From Fidelibacterota bacterium (GTDB lineage: Bacteria > Fidelibacterota > Marinisomatia > Marinisomatales > UBA1611): a stretch of DNA of 64,000 nt. The stretch lies in contig PAPB01000037.1 of NCBI GenBank assembly GCA_002708715.1, positions 1 through 64,000 of the forward strand. Direction: 5' to 3'. This document shows, piece after piece, positions 29,406-39,929 of this stretch (positions are counted from its first letter, which is position 1; every line of letters begins with the position of its first letter). The notes under the pieces are model-generated. The model was given only the letters and a program-made list of their open reading frames with translations, made no database searches and was not told the origin of the DNA. Position numbers and translations under genes: made by a program.

Positions 29406-31664
29406 ATGTTTGATTTGAGAATGATACAAAATGTTTATGAAAAAATGAATCAAAACATTAAGGTCATTCGTAATCTTTTGGAAAGGCCACTAACGTTGAC
29501 AGAAAAAATATTATATTCACATATCTACTCTAATAACATAGATGAGATATATGAAAGAGGTGAATCTTATGTAGAGTTTTCTCCTGATAGAGTAGCAATG
29601 CAGGATGCTACTGCTCAAATGGCTCTTTTACAATTTATGATGGCAGGAAAAAATAAGGTTGCCGTACCTTCAACAGTTCATTGTGACCATTTGATTCAAG
29701 CAAAAAATAATGCTGGATTAGATTTAAAAAGTGCATTAGATGTTAATGGAGAAGTTTATGAATTTCTTGAATCTGTATCTAGTAAATATGGTATTGGCTT
29801 TTGGAAACCAGGAGCTGGTATTATTCATCAAGTTGTATTAGAAAATTATGCATTTCCTGGTGGGATGATGATTGGTACTGATAGTCACACTGTTAATGCA
29901 GGTGGGCTTGGTATGGTGGCAATTGGTGTTGGCGGTGCAGATGCTGTAGATGTTATGGCAGGGATGCCATGGGGATTGAAATTTCCTAAATTGATAGGAA
30001 TAAAATTAGATGGAGAAATGAATGGGTGGACTTCTGCTAAGGATATTATTCTCAAAGTTGCAGGCATTCTGACAGCTAAAGGTGGTACTGGCTCTATTGT
30101 TGAATATTTTGGATCAGGATCAGATAAACTGTCCTGTACTGGAAAAGGTACTATTTGTAATATGGGTGCTGAAATAGGTGCGACAACATCAATTTTTGGC
30201 TATGACAAAAATATGTCAAAATATTTAAGAGCAACTGGTAGATCAGTGGTAGCTGATTTAGCAGATAAAATACAAAGTGATTTATGCTCTGATAGTGAGG
30301 TTATTGATAATCCATATAGATATTATGATGAAGTAATTGAAATTGATCTTAATAGTTTGGAGCCCTACATTAATGGACCATTTACACCTGATAAAGCAAC
30401 GCCTATTTCACAAATGAAAGCTGAAGCAGAAAAGTATAATTGGCCTATAAAAGTTGACGTTGGTTTAATAGGTTCTTGTACTAACTCTTCTTATGAAGAT
30501 ATTTCACGAGCTGCATCTATTGCTGATCAGGCTGTTAAAAATGAAATACCTATTAAGTCAAAGTTTACGATTACTCCAGGATCAGAACAAGTTAGGTTTA
30601 CAACCCAAAGAGATGGTTTTATTGAGATTTTTGAGGAATTAGGTGCTGAAGTCTTTGCTAATGCTTGTGGACCATGTATCGGACAATGGGCAAGGCAAGG
30701 AGCAGAAAATAGTGAGAAGAATTCAATTATTCATTCTTTTAATAGGAATTTCGCAAAACGAGCAGATGGAAATCCTAATACCCATGCTTTTGTTGCTTCG
30801 CCAGAGGTTGTTACAGCTCTAGCTATTTCAGGTGATTTAACTTTTAATCCTTTGGAATCATATTTGGTTAATAAGCATGGAAAAAAAATAAAATTAGCTC
30901 CACCATCTGGTATAGATTTACCGAAAAATGGTTTTGATGTTGATGATTTAGGATACAAACCTCCAGCAGAAGATGGATCAGATATCATTATAAAAGTTGA
31001 TTCACAATCAAAAAGATTACAATTATTAAAACCATTTTCACCATGGAATGGTCAAAACTTGATGAATTTAAAGTTGTTAATTAAAGCTAAAGGTAAATGT
31101 ACTACAGATCATATATCTATGGCTGGACCATGGCTACGATTTAGAGGTCATTTAGATAATATTTCTGATAATATGTTGACAGGTGCTATAAATTATTTTA
31201 ATGGTAAAGCAAATCATGTTAAGAATCAATTGACAAATGAATTTGGACCAGTTCCATCAACTCAAAGGTTTTATAAAAAACATTTGATATCTTCAATTGT
31301 TGTTGGAGATGAAAATTATGGTGAAGGATCTTCAAGAGAGCATGCAGCAATGGAACCTCGTCATCTTGGAGTAAAAGTAATTCTGGTTAAATCTTTTGCA
31401 AGAATTCATGAGACTAATCTAAAAAAACAAGGTATGTTGGCTTTAACATTTAATAAAAAATCAGATTACGAGAAAATAATGGAAGATGACACTTTTAATT
31501 TAAAAGATCTTGATAATTTTAAAGAGGGTTGTCAGATAACATTGGAAACTATTCATAGTGATGGTTCTATAGATATTATAATTTGCAATCATAGTTATAA
31601 TCAATCTCAAATAGAATGGTATAAATCTGGATCTGCTTTAAATCTTATCAGTAAAAATATTTAG
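29406..31664 (+). CDS. acn: Aconitate hydratase (mitochondrial-type)
   Basis: 752 aa; [75 protein letters not shown]. Confidence 0.97.
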   Translation: MFDLRMIQNVYEKMNQNIKVIRNLLERPLTLTEKILYSHIYSNNIDEIYERGESYVEFSPDRVAMQDATAQMALLQFMMAGKNKVAVPSTVHCDHLIQAKNNAGLDLKSALDVNGEVYEFLESVSSKYGIGFWKPGAGIIHQVVLENYAFPGGMMIGTDSHTVNAGGLGMVAIGVGGADAVDVMAGMPWGLKFPKLIGIKLDGEMNGWTSAKDIILKVAGILTAKGGTGSIVEYFGSGSDKLSCTGKGTICNMGAEIGATTSIFGYDKNMSKYLRATGRSVVADLADKIQSDLCSDSEVIDNPYRYYDEVIEIDLNSLEPYINGPFTPDKATPISQMKAEAEKYNWPIKVDVGLIGSCTNSSYEDISRAASIADQAVKNEIPIKSKFTITPGSEQVRFTTQRDGFIEIFEELGAEVFANACGPCIGQWARQGAENSEKNSIIHSFNRNFAKRADGNPNTHAFVASPEVVTALAISGDLTFNPLESYLVNKHGKKIKLAPPSGIDLPKNGFDVDDLGYKPPAEDGSDIIIKVDSQSKRLQLLKPFSPWNGQNLMNLKLLIKAKGKCTTDHISMAGPWLRFRGHLDNISDNMLTGAINYFNGKANHVKNQLTNEFGPVPSTQRFYKKHLISSIVVGDENYGEGSSREHAAMEPRHLGVKVILVKSFARIHETNLKKQGMLALTFNKKSDYEKIMEDDTFNLKDLDNFKEGCQITLETIHSDGSIDIIICNHSYNQSQIEWYKSGSALNLISKNI

Positions 31665-31791
31665 TTGTTTTTTTAAAATATTTATTATACTGTAGAAGGC
31701 TATAATAATAGTAGATATACATAAAAATAACGACTTTTTTTATTTTAAGGTTAACCTAAACTATAAAATTATATATATAAGGTGAATTATT

Positions 31792-32205
31792 ATGTCAAAA
31801 CTTTGGGATGATCTCAAGGATAATATGAAAGATTGGAGTGTCTCTGCAGTAGAAAAAGCAGAAGAAATGAGTAAAATTGCTGTAGCAAAAACTGAGGAGA
31901 TGACTCGTATATCAAAGGTCAAATTTGAAATTCATCAGTTATATAGAGAGATGGATAAAATATATGCAGATTTAGGTAAGCTAGTTTATGAGCATACTAA
32001 GAATGACCATATGGCTTCATTTTCAGGGAATAAAGATTTCTTTGAGCTAGTTAGCAAAATTGAAAACATAAAAATAAAAATAAATTCTAAAGAAAGCCAA
32101 ATTGTAGTTATAAAAAAGGATTATGATGCTGATGATAGAGATGAGCAGGAAAGTAAAGACACAATTGAACATGATTTTCCTGAAATACCAAAAAATAGCG
32201 AATAA
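31792..32205 (+). CDS. Hypothetical charged/coiled-coil protein
   Basis: 137 aa ORF in co-directional context, Lys/Glu-rich helical sequence; no recognised family. Confidence 0.65.
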   Translation: MSKLWDDLKDNMKDWSVSAVEKAEEMSKIAVAKTEEMTRISKVKFEIHQLYREMDKIYADLGKLVYEHTKNDHMASFSGNKDFFELVSKIENIKIKINSKESQIVVIKKDYDADDRDEQESKDTIEHDFPEIPKNSE

Positions 32206-32258
32206 TTGAATACGCAAGATTAATATTATAGATTCAATCCATTGAAATAGGTAAGTAA

Positions 32259-33167
32259 TTGAATAATTTCATAATACAAAGAGAATCTGATGATAAGGTA
32301 TCTCAGTGGCGTTTAGATAGAAGGCAAACAGTGTTATTTGTTTCTTTATTATCAATAATCCTATTATCATTTATTTTTTTATCAGCAGATATACTTAGTC
32401 ATTATTTTTATGAAAAAAGGTTAGATAATTATAAAGAAAACTATAATCAAATATCAAATAATCTGCAACAATTACAGCTTAAATTAAAGCAATTAGATAA
32501 TAAGTTAGATAAAATTGAGGAGAAGGATCGAGCAGTAAGGGTTTATGCAGGAATGCCTAATATTGATAAGGATATAAGAAAGTTAGGTACCGGTGGTCAT
32601 ATATTAAAATCTAATATATTATCAGATAACTTAGCTCCAGCAATAAATAAAGAATTAGTTGCTCTTGAATTGGATATTGAAAAAATATCGCGTCATGTAA
32701 ATTTAGAATTGAATAGCTATAGTGATATATATGAAAAAGTGAAAGAAGATGTTGAACGAATATCAAAAATCCCATCTATAAGACCAGTAAAAGGTGGTTT
32801 TTTGAATTCATCTTATGGATATAGAAAAGACCCTATTGATAATGTAATGCGATTTCATCAAGGACAAGACATTACAGTAAAATCTGGAACTCCAATATAT
32901 GCTCCAGCTGATGGAATTGTTAAAAGAGCTTATTATGCAGGAGGGTTTGGCAACCATATCAAATTAGATCATGGAAATGGATATTCTACACTTTTTGCAC
33001 ATCTATCTAAGATAAAAGTTAAACATGGACAAAAGGTGAAAAGAGGAGATGTTATTGGTCACACTGGAAATACTGGAAGATCTACAGCTCCACACCTTCA
33101 TTATGAAATTCATTATTATGGTGAATCAAAAAACCCATTGGATTATTTTTTTCATAACATGCAATAA
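32259..33167 (+). CDS. M23-family (LytM) peptidase with N-terminal TM and coiled-coil
   Basis: FHQGQDITVKSGTPIYAPADGIVKRA...HGNGYSTLFAHLSK...GHTGNTGRSTAPHLHYEI; TTG start. Confidence 0.93.
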   Translation: MNNFIIQRESDDKVSQWRLDRRQTVLFVSLLSIILLSFIFLSADILSHYFYEKRLDNYKENYNQISNNLQQLQLKLKQLDNKLDKIEEKDRAVRVYAGMPNIDKDIRKLGTGGHILKSNILSDNLAPAINKELVALELDIEKISRHVNLELNSYSDIYEKVKEDVERISKIPSIRPVKGGFLNSSYGYRKDPIDNVMRFHQGQDITVKSGTPIYAPADGIVKRAYYAGGFGNHIKLDHGNGYSTLFAHLSKIKVKHGQKVKRGDVIGHTGNTGRSTAPHLHYEIHYYGESKNPLDYFFHNMQ

Positions 33168-33221
33168 TTATTTTTAATAATGATTTAAAACACCAATGTT
33201 ATAGTCAGTCGCAGTTATATT

Positions 33222-34595
33222 ATGGAATTATCTCAAGTAAAAGAAAAACAAATATTTAAAGAAAAAAGATCGTATAGGAAGAAGTACTATATAGAGACTT
33301 ATGGTTGTCAAATGAATGTTGCTGATTCTGAATTAATAGAAGCAATGTTAGAAAATGAAGGTTACATTGTATCAAATGATCCATGGAAATCTGATGTTAT
33401 ATTTATTAATACGTGCTCAATAAGAGAAAAAGCGGAAGAGAAAATCCATTCACAACTTGGCCGATGGGATTTAATTAAGAAACAAAAGCCTGAAATACTA
33501 ATTGGTGTGCTTGGGTGCATGGCACAAAATTTAAAGCAAGATTTATTAGAGAATAGACCATTTGTTGATATTGTTTTAGGTCCAGACTCATATCGTAACC
33601 TTCCTACTTTATTAAAAAGAAAATTAAAAGATCGTAATAGTATTGTTGATACTAAGCTTTCAAGATTTGAAGTTTATGAAGGACTTTTCCCAAATAGGAG
33701 AAATGGTATTAATGCGTGGATTTCAATTATGAGAGGCTGTGATAAATTTTGCACCTTTTGTATAGTACCGTTTACTAGAGGAAGAGAAAGAAGTCGAAGT
33801 CTAGATAGTATCCTTTTTGAAGCTAAACAGGCTATAAAAGATGGTTTCAGAGAAATAACTCTTTTGGGTCAAAATGTAAATTCATATAATTATAACCAAT
33901 ATAAATTTCATAACTTGCTTGAAAGAGTAGCTAAAATTCCTGGAGTAGATAGGATAAGGTATACTTCACCACATCCTCAAGATATTACAGATGACTTGCT
34001 TCAAGTGATGTCTCAATATGATAATATAAGTAACTATATTCATCTTCCATTACAATCTGGTAATAATAGAATCCTTAAAAGAATGCATCGTTCATATACC
34101 CAAAATGATTTTTTGGTTTTAGTAGAAAAAATTAGAGAAAATTTACCTGGAGTTGGGATTTCTACGGATATTATTGTTGGTTTCCCAGGTGAAACGGAGG
34201 AGGAGTTTCTTGATACGATTTATGTTATGGAAAAAGTTAAATTTGACTCTGCATTTACATTTAAATATTCACCTCGACTAGGTACAAAAGCCTATGAATA
34301 TGATGACCAAATATCTGAAAATATTAAAAAATGTCGTTTAGAGAAAATAATTAAATTGCAAAAAGAACATTCTCTTATAAGGAATTCTAAACTCTTAGGA
34401 ACTATTCAAACAATATTAGTAGAAAAAGAATCAAAAATGTCCAAAAAACAATGGGCTGGTAGGACAGATTCTAATAAATGGGTTATATTTGATAAAGGTA
34501 ATGTTAATGTAAATGATTTAGTTAAAGTAGACATAAAAGATGCAAAGGGTATATCGCTCCGTGGGGAGTTAATTAATGAGGTAAAAGCAGCATAA
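33222..34595 (+). CDS. miaB: tRNA-2-methylthio-N6-dimethylallyladenosine synthase
   Basis: IETYGCQMNVADSE, radical SAM CDKFCTFCIVPFTRGRERSR, C-terminal TRAM-like region. Confidence 0.97.
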   Translation: MELSQVKEKQIFKEKRSYRKKYYIETYGCQMNVADSELIEAMLENEGYIVSNDPWKSDVIFINTCSIREKAEEKIHSQLGRWDLIKKQKPEILIGVLGCMAQNLKQDLLENRPFVDIVLGPDSYRNLPTLLKRKLKDRNSIVDTKLSRFEVYEGLFPNRRNGINAWISIMRGCDKFCTFCIVPFTRGRERSRSLDSILFEAKQAIKDGFREITLLGQNVNSYNYNQYKFHNLLERVAKIPGVDRIRYTSPHPQDITDDLLQVMSQYDNISNYIHLPLQSGNNRILKRMHRSYTQNDFLVLVEKIRENLPGVGISTDIIVGFPGETEEEFLDTIYVMEKVKFDSAFTFKYSPRLGTKAYEYDDQISENIKKCRLEKIIKLQKEHSLIRNSKLLGTIQTILVEKESKMSKKQWAGRTDSNKWVIFDKGNVNVNDLVKVDIKDAKGISLRGELINEVKAA

Positions 34596-34909
34596 TGAAA
34601 TTAATTAAAACATTTTTTATAATTATCATAATTCTTTTTATAGTTTATTTTCTTAGTATGAACAGTGCAACTGCGGATATTGATCTTCTTTTTAAAAAAT
34701 TTAATAATGTGTCAATAGCTATGATAATATTCAGCACTCTATCAATAGGTATTTTGTTTGGTTATATTTTAGCTGTTTTTTCAGTATTATCTTCAAAAGC
34801 TAAAAATCGTAGTTTGCAAAATAAGATAAAAAGTTTATCAGATGAATTGAATGATCTTCGTAATGTAGCCGTAGATGAAAATATCTATGAAAAAGATGGG
34901 GTGAATTGA
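34595..34909 (+). CDS. LapA-domain (DUF1049) small membrane protein
   Basis: Two TM helices with NSATADIDLLFKKFNNVSIAMIIFSTLSIGILFGYIL followed by coiled-coil; adjacent to the LapB-like gene. Confidence 0.8.
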   Translation: MKLIKTFFIIIIILFIVYFLSMNSATADIDLLFKKFNNVSIAMIIFSTLSIGILFGYILAVFSVLSSKAKNRSLQNKIKSLSDELNDLRNVAVDENIYEKDGVN

Positions 34910-35961
34910 ATTTAGTTGCTCTTTATATAATATTTACAATAATAACTTTAGGAATTATTGCATTATATTTTTTTTATCTTAGAAAATCTAAAAAGATTCC
35001 ACAAACTGACACTCTTTTTACTGATGCACTTAATGCAATGATTAGTGGCAATGATAGCAAGGCTATTTTGTTATTACGCCAGGTGGTTAAGCAAGATACG
35101 AACCACGTAAAAGCATATCTTCAACTTGGTAATCTTTTAAGAAAAGAAAATTCTGAACAAGCTATAAAAATACATCAGTCCTTAACAGTACGTCCAAATT
35201 TAAATTCTGATTTAAAAGTTGATATTCATAAGTCTTTAGCTAAAGATTATATAGAAATTGGATATATAGAGAATGCGATAAAAGAAGCAAAGGAAATTTT
35301 GACTTTAGAGAAACGAAACCTTTGGGCGATCGAATTTTTGATTAAAACAGCTGAGGATGATCAAAATTGGGAAGAAGCTGCTGTGTGGAGTAGGCATCTA
35401 CAAAAGGTTACAGGTAAAAAGAAAACAGATAATGTTGCGCGTTTTGATGTTTATAAAGGTTTAGATTCTTTTGGAAATGGAGAATTTGATGAAGCTAAAT
35501 CTTTTTTTAAAAAAGCCATTAAAATTTCACCCAATTATAATTTGTCTTTTAGATATTTAGGTGATGTATATGAAAAAAAACGTGATTTAGTCAAAGCTGT
35601 GGAAAATTGGCAAATATATGCCACTAAAGAACTTGAATTAGGAGTGTCTGTATATCATAAAATTGAATCGGCATTGTTTGATCTTGGTCGTTATAGTGAA
35701 GTAGAGAACTTTTATAGAAAAATTATTGATTTAGATAAAGGTAATCTAGAAGCTGTAATTAAACTTGCAAATGTTCTTGAGGAAAAAGGTGAAACAGATT
35801 CTGCTTTAAGTCTTATTGAAGATTCTATTAAGAATGGTAATAGAGATATACGTGCTGATATTATGAAACTTAAATTATCTCTTCAAATAGCAACACCATT
35901 AGATCTTGGGCATCAAATAGACCTTATAATTAATAAATTATCAAAAAATGATAATGATTAA
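34906..35961 (+). CDS. LapB/YciM-like tetratricopeptide protein
   Basis: N-terminal TM, TPR repeats AYLQLGNLLRKENSEQAIKIHQSLTVRPNLNSDLKVDIHKSLAKDYIEIGYIENA similar to LapB; 4-nt overlap with the LapA-like gene. Confidence 0.8.
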   Translation: MNLVALYIIFTIITLGIIALYFFYLRKSKKIPQTDTLFTDALNAMISGNDSKAILLLRQVVKQDTNHVKAYLQLGNLLRKENSEQAIKIHQSLTVRPNLNSDLKVDIHKSLAKDYIEIGYIENAIKEAKEILTLEKRNLWAIEFLIKTAEDDQNWEEAAVWSRHLQKVTGKKKTDNVARFDVYKGLDSFGNGEFDEAKSFFKKAIKISPNYNLSFRYLGDVYEKKRDLVKAVENWQIYATKELELGVSVYHKIESALFDLGRYSEVENFYRKIIDLDKGNLEAVIKLANVLEEKGETDSALSLIEDSIKNGNRDIRADIMKLKLSLQIATPLDLGHQIDLIINKLSKNDND

Positions 35962-36733
35962 GTTTTTTTATTTTTTTTTATCGATCTTTATCTATAGTCA
36001 AAATATAGATATGTATTTATCATTAATTCATGAAGGTCAGACTGAAACTGTTAAAGAAAATTTACCGAAATTAATCTCAAAATATCCTAATGATGCTGGA
36101 GTGATCTATTTAAGTGCTCTTTTAACAAAAGATGGGTTGAAATCTATAGATTCATATAATTTGATAATTGAAAAATTTCCTGAATCTAAATATGCAAGTG
36201 ATGCAGCGATAAAAATAGGTGAATATTTTTATTCTCGTGGATTATACTCACAAGCATGTAGACAACTATCATACTTCCCAAGGAAATATCCTCGATTTCG
36301 AGATATGCAAAGACCAATGGATTTAATGGTCAGTTCATTCAAAGCTATTGGTGAAAGTGATTCGGCAAAATATTATATTAGTATATATCAAGGTATGTTT
36401 CCATATCTAGATATGGAAAAATATGGTTTTGAAACTAAGATTATTAATCAAAGTAGTAATTTGGGCAATGTTAGTAAAAATAATGAAAAATATCCATACG
36501 TAATTCAAATAGGAGCTTTTGGTAATATTAAAAATGCAAAAAGATTAAAACTTCAAGCAAGTCAGATTGGCTATAAAGTTGAAATTGTTCAAGTTCAAAC
36601 TAATGGTAAAGGATTACATGCAGTACGAATTATACGCTATAAATCTAAATCATCTGCAGAAAAAGTAGGTCAGGTTGTTAAAAGAAAATTAGGGGTAGAT
36701 TATAGAGTTTTATATCGTCCTCCTAATGGATAG
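35948..36733 (+). CDS. TPR-like / SPOR-domain protein
   Basis: C-terminal YPYVIQIGAFGNIKNAKRLKLQASQIGYKVEIVQVQTNGKGLHAVRIIRYKSKSSAEKV is a SPOR domain. Confidence 0.85.
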   Translation: MIMIKFFYFFLSIFIYSQNIDMYLSLIHEGQTETVKENLPKLISKYPNDAGVIYLSALLTKDGLKSIDSYNLIIEKFPESKYASDAAIKIGEYFYSRGLYSQACRQLSYFPRKYPRFRDMQRPMDLMVSSFKAIGESDSAKYYISIYQGMFPYLDMEKYGFETKIINQSSNLGNVSKNNEKYPYVIQIGAFGNIKNAKRLKLQASQIGYKVEIVQVQTNGKGLHAVRIIRYKSKSSAEKVGQVVKRKLGVDYRVLYRPPNG

Positions 36734-36744
36734 TAGATTATTTT

Positions 36745-36837
36745 GGGAATGATTGAGTAGCTGGTGCTCTCCGCGGCCTTCAAAGCCGTTGTCTGCAGAT
36801 ATTCTGCAGAGCTGGGTTCGATTCCCAGGCGTTCCCG
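36745..36837 (+). tRNA. selC: tRNA-Sec (anticodon UCA, selenocysteine)
   Basis: GGGAATG...GCGTTCCC-G acceptor; D-arm GAG-T-AGC/TGGT/GCT-CTC; anticodon arm GCGGC-CTTCAAA-GCCGT with TCA at 36780-36782; long variable arm TCTGCAGA-TAT-TCTGCAGA; T-arm CTGGG-TTCGATT-CCCAG; discriminator G; CCA not encoded. Confidence 0.93.
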
Positions 36838-36876
36838 CATATCATTTTATATTAATTATGTTAAAATTGAATTATA

Positions 36877-36923
36877 ATCGCTATTATTGTTTAGTTCTAA
36901 GAGCGCTTTTATAATGGCGGTTA
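36877..36923 (+). other. 13-bp stem-loop downstream of tRNA-Sec
   Basis: TAATCGCTATTAT (36877-36889) pairs with ATAATGGCGGTTA (36911-36923) including two G-U pairs if read as + strand RNA; 21-nt loop. Confidence 0.5.
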
Positions 36924-36992
36924 TTTTGAGGATAGAATAATTCAATTTTTATTCATTTAAAATAGAAAAATTATTATTTGGTATTGTAATGA

Positions 36993-38033
36993 TTGATAAA
37001 AATAAAACTGTGGAGATTAAATATTAGTAAAACAAAAAAAATTGCTTTGATTGGAGGCGCTGGATTTATTGGTCATAATTTAGCTCTTTCATTAAAAGCA
37101 CAAGGCCACATGCCTATTATTATTGATAATCTTTCGGTAAATAATATTCTATCTTTTGCGAATATAGAAACTAAAGATAGAAAATTATATTGGTCTATAT
37201 TGAATAAAAGACTAGAGTTGCTACATAAGAACAAAATAGATGTAAATATTGAAGACGCTAGAAATTATAATGCTGTTTCTATGATCCTTAATGATTACAG
37301 TCCTGATATTATTATTCATTTAGCAGCTGTCTCACATGCTAATAAATCTAATAAAGATCCACATACAACTTTTGATCATAGCCTTAGGACTCTTGAAAAT
37401 GTTTTGGATATTTGTAATAATATGGGATCTAGATTTATATATTTTTCATCAAGTATGGTTTATGGAAATTTTTTAGATAGTTCTGTGACTGAAGACACTC
37501 AATGTAATCCTATTGGTATTTATGGTGCTTTAAAATATTCTGGTGAATTAATTATCAAAGCTTATCATAGGGTTTTTGATTTACCTTATACTATTATTAG
37601 GCCATCTGCGTTATATGGAAATCGTTGTGTAAGCCGTAGGGTTGGACAGATTTTTATTGAAAATGCTATTCAAGGTTTAGATATTAATATTCAAGGAGAT
37701 GGAACCAGCATGTTGGATTTTACTTATATTAATGATTTAACTGATGGACTTGGATTGGTTATAGATAACCCAAAAGCAATAAATGAAACTTTTAATCTTA
37801 CTTATGGTGAAGCTAGAAGCGTGCGAGCAATGTTGGAAATTTTACAAGAGCATTTTGATGGATTAAAAATTAATTATATTGATAAAGATTTATTATTGCC
37901 TGAAAGAGGAACTTTAAATATTGATAAAGCTCGAAATTTGATTGGTTATAAACCTAATTATTCACTTGACATAGGGTATCCAAAATATATCAAGTGGTAT
38001 AAAAAATTTTGGGAAACAATATCAAATTATTGA
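36993..38033 (+). CDS. NAD-dependent nucleotide-sugar epimerase/dehydratase (SDR)
   Basis: IALIGGAGFIGHNLALSL, YFSSSMVYGNF, YGALKYSGE (YxxxK), RPSALYG. Confidence 0.93.
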   Translation: MIKIKLWRLNISKTKKIALIGGAGFIGHNLALSLKAQGHMPIIIDNLSVNNILSFANIETKDRKLYWSILNKRLELLHKNKIDVNIEDARNYNAVSMILNDYSPDIIIHLAAVSHANKSNKDPHTTFDHSLRTLENVLDICNNMGSRFIYFSSSMVYGNFLDSSVTEDTQCNPIGIYGALKYSGELIIKAYHRVFDLPYTIIRPSALYGNRCVSRRVGQIFIENAIQGLDINIQGDGTSMLDFTYINDLTDGLGLVIDNPKAINETFNLTYGEARSVRAMLEILQEHFDGLKINYIDKDLLLPERGTLNIDKARNLIGYKPNYSLDIGYPKYIKWYKKFWETISNY

Positions 38034-38059
38034 TTTTTTATATAATGTGTTTTAATCTA

Positions 38060-38995
38060 TCATATAAAGATATTTTTTAAATGCCAGCCGAAAATTTTTC
38101 GTAATTCATTCGGTGACCTTTTAAACTCTAAACCAAGCTCGATTTCTGCAATATTATAATGTGATTTATCATTATAATTTTCCCAAAGTAATTGCGGATA
38201 TAAACTTGAATAGAATTTATATGGATATTGTTCATTTAATGTGGGATCATTTTTTGCATTAATTAATAAGGAACGACCATATATGAAAACCTTTTTACGC
38301 ATTATTAAACTATAAAAGATTGCACTTGAAAATGATTCAGATGACACATATTCATGTTTATTAATGCATTTAATAAAATTAAATAAAAAATTGGGGTTAT
38401 TATCTCTATACCCCATAGTTACTACTGAGATTCCTTGATGTTTAAAAAGGTTCACAATTGTTTTATTTTCATATTCTCTCCAGCCTAGAGAAACGGTAAT
38501 AGATTTAAATAAAGGCAGAATTTTTTTTAAATCTTCAATATATCTTTTATGAATATCAATTGTATCATGAAAACCATCATGCTCTGATGTGTGCACTGGA
38601 AATAGGATTAGAGTCTTAGGTTTATAATTATTGTTAATATATAAATTTTTTGGCAGATAAAGAAATGGTGCGCCAATTGCCACAACATTTTTATAGCCAT
38701 ATTTAATACTCTTTTTCTTATTATATTTATTTATAACATAATATCTTTTAAGCTTTTCTTCTTTATTATGTAGAAAAGGATTGGCTGCAATACCATGTCC
38801 ATATGACCAACCATGTTGTACTTCACCATTAATTTTATAAGGTAGTATAGTTTTTGTATATTGTTTTAATATGTGATAATGACCATAATAAAGATTATCT
38901 ATATTAGTTTCCCAAAAATTATTTTGGAAAGGTTTTGGGATCTTTTTAATTTTTTTTTTCAGTAAATATAATTTTGTTTTTGTATTACTCAGCAA
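38060..38995 (-). CDS. Hypothetical protein, possibly polysaccharide-related transferase
   Basis: 311 aa ORF, no clear family; VQHGWSYGHG and VSSESFSSAIFYSLIMRKKVFIYG resemble GT-B type capsule enzymes; opposite strand to neighbours. Confidence 0.6.
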   Translation of the reverse strand: MLSNTKTKLYLLKKKIKKIPKPFQNNFWETNIDNLYYGHYHILKQYTKTILPYKINGEVQHGWSYGHGIAANPFLHNKEEKLKRYYVINKYNKKKSIKYGYKNVVAIGAPFLYLPKNLYINNNYKPKTLILFPVHTSEHDGFHDTIDIHKRYIEDLKKILPLFKSITVSLGWREYENKTIVNLFKHQGISVVTMGYRDNNPNFLFNFIKCINKHEYVSSESFSSAIFYSLIMRKKVFIYGRSLLINAKNDPTLNEQYPYKFYSSLYPQLLWENYNDKSHYNIAEIELGLEFKRSPNELRKIFGWHLKNIFI

Positions 38996-39263
38996 AAGAG
39001 TGACTCCAAAAAGATTAAATTAGTGTTAAAAATTAACTTTTATTTAGGTAAGCAAATGACAATATTATCAAAAATAGATATAAAGTATATTAAGATTCAA
39101 TTCAAACAAAAAATTATTGTATTTAATGTCCTATAATTTTTGAATAAATTTAGTTTTTAAGATAAGGTATTATCAGATTTATGTTGACTATTATAAAAAA
39201 TCAGTCTTTAAATTATTCCATTTTTAGAAATCAATGGATTATTTGTTTTAGGTAATTTATTAG

Positions 39264-39929
39264 ATGAATATTGCCATTATTATTCAAGCCAGAATGGAAT
39301 CAAGTCGTTTACCAAATAAAGTTTTAAAAAAAATTAACGATAAACCTTTATTAGAATATTTGATTGAACAGATACGCATTAAAAATGATGGATTACCTAT
39401 TATTATCGCTACTTCGAGGAGCATAACTGATGAAAAAATTATCGATTATTGCACAAATAATGATATTGAATTTTATCAAGGCAGTTTTCATAATGTAGCC
39501 TCACGATTTTTTAATATCATTAAAATAAATAACCTTGATTATTTTATTCGAATTTGTGCAGATAGTCCACTTTTTGATGGTGATCTTATTAGAAAATCTG
39601 TTGATTTAATTGATAATGAATTAGATCTCATTACAAATATCTACCCAAGGACTTTTCCGAAAGGTCAATCAGTAGAAATTATAAAATCAAAGACATTTAA
39701 AAATATTTTTCGAAACTTTTTTAAAAAATCTCATTTTGAGCATGTAACAAATTATTTTTATGAAAATATCGATAATTTTAAAATAAAAAGCTTAATAAAT
39801 AATACAAATATGGAACATGTAAATTTGGCTGTTGATACAAAAGCGGATTTTAAAAATGTTAAAAATATTATTTATAAAATGAAAAAACCCCATTATAAAT
39901 ATTCTTTTGAAGATCTATTAAAGTTATGA
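39264..39929 (+). CDS. SpsF/NeuA-like cytidylyltransferase
   Basis: IAIIIQARMESSRLPNKVLKKINDKPLLEYLIEQI, typical of CMP-sugar/SpsF nucleotidyltransferases. Confidence 0.9.
   Translation: MNIAIIIQARMESSRLPNKVLKKINDKPLLEYLIEQIRIKNDGLPIIIATSRSITDEKIIDYCTNNDIEFYQGSFHNVASRFFNIIKINNLDYFIRICADSPLFDGDLIRKSVDLIDNELDLITNIYPRTFPKGQSVEIIKSKTFKNIFRNFFKKSHFEHVTNYFYENIDNFKIKSLINNTNMEHVNLAVDTKADFKNVKNIIYKMKKPHYKYSFEDLLKL

Noticed and set aside
36838-36992. Possible bacterial SECIS element near selC
   Set aside because: Bacterial SECIS lie inside coding sequence immediately after an in-frame UGA; this hairpin is intergenic with no such ORF.
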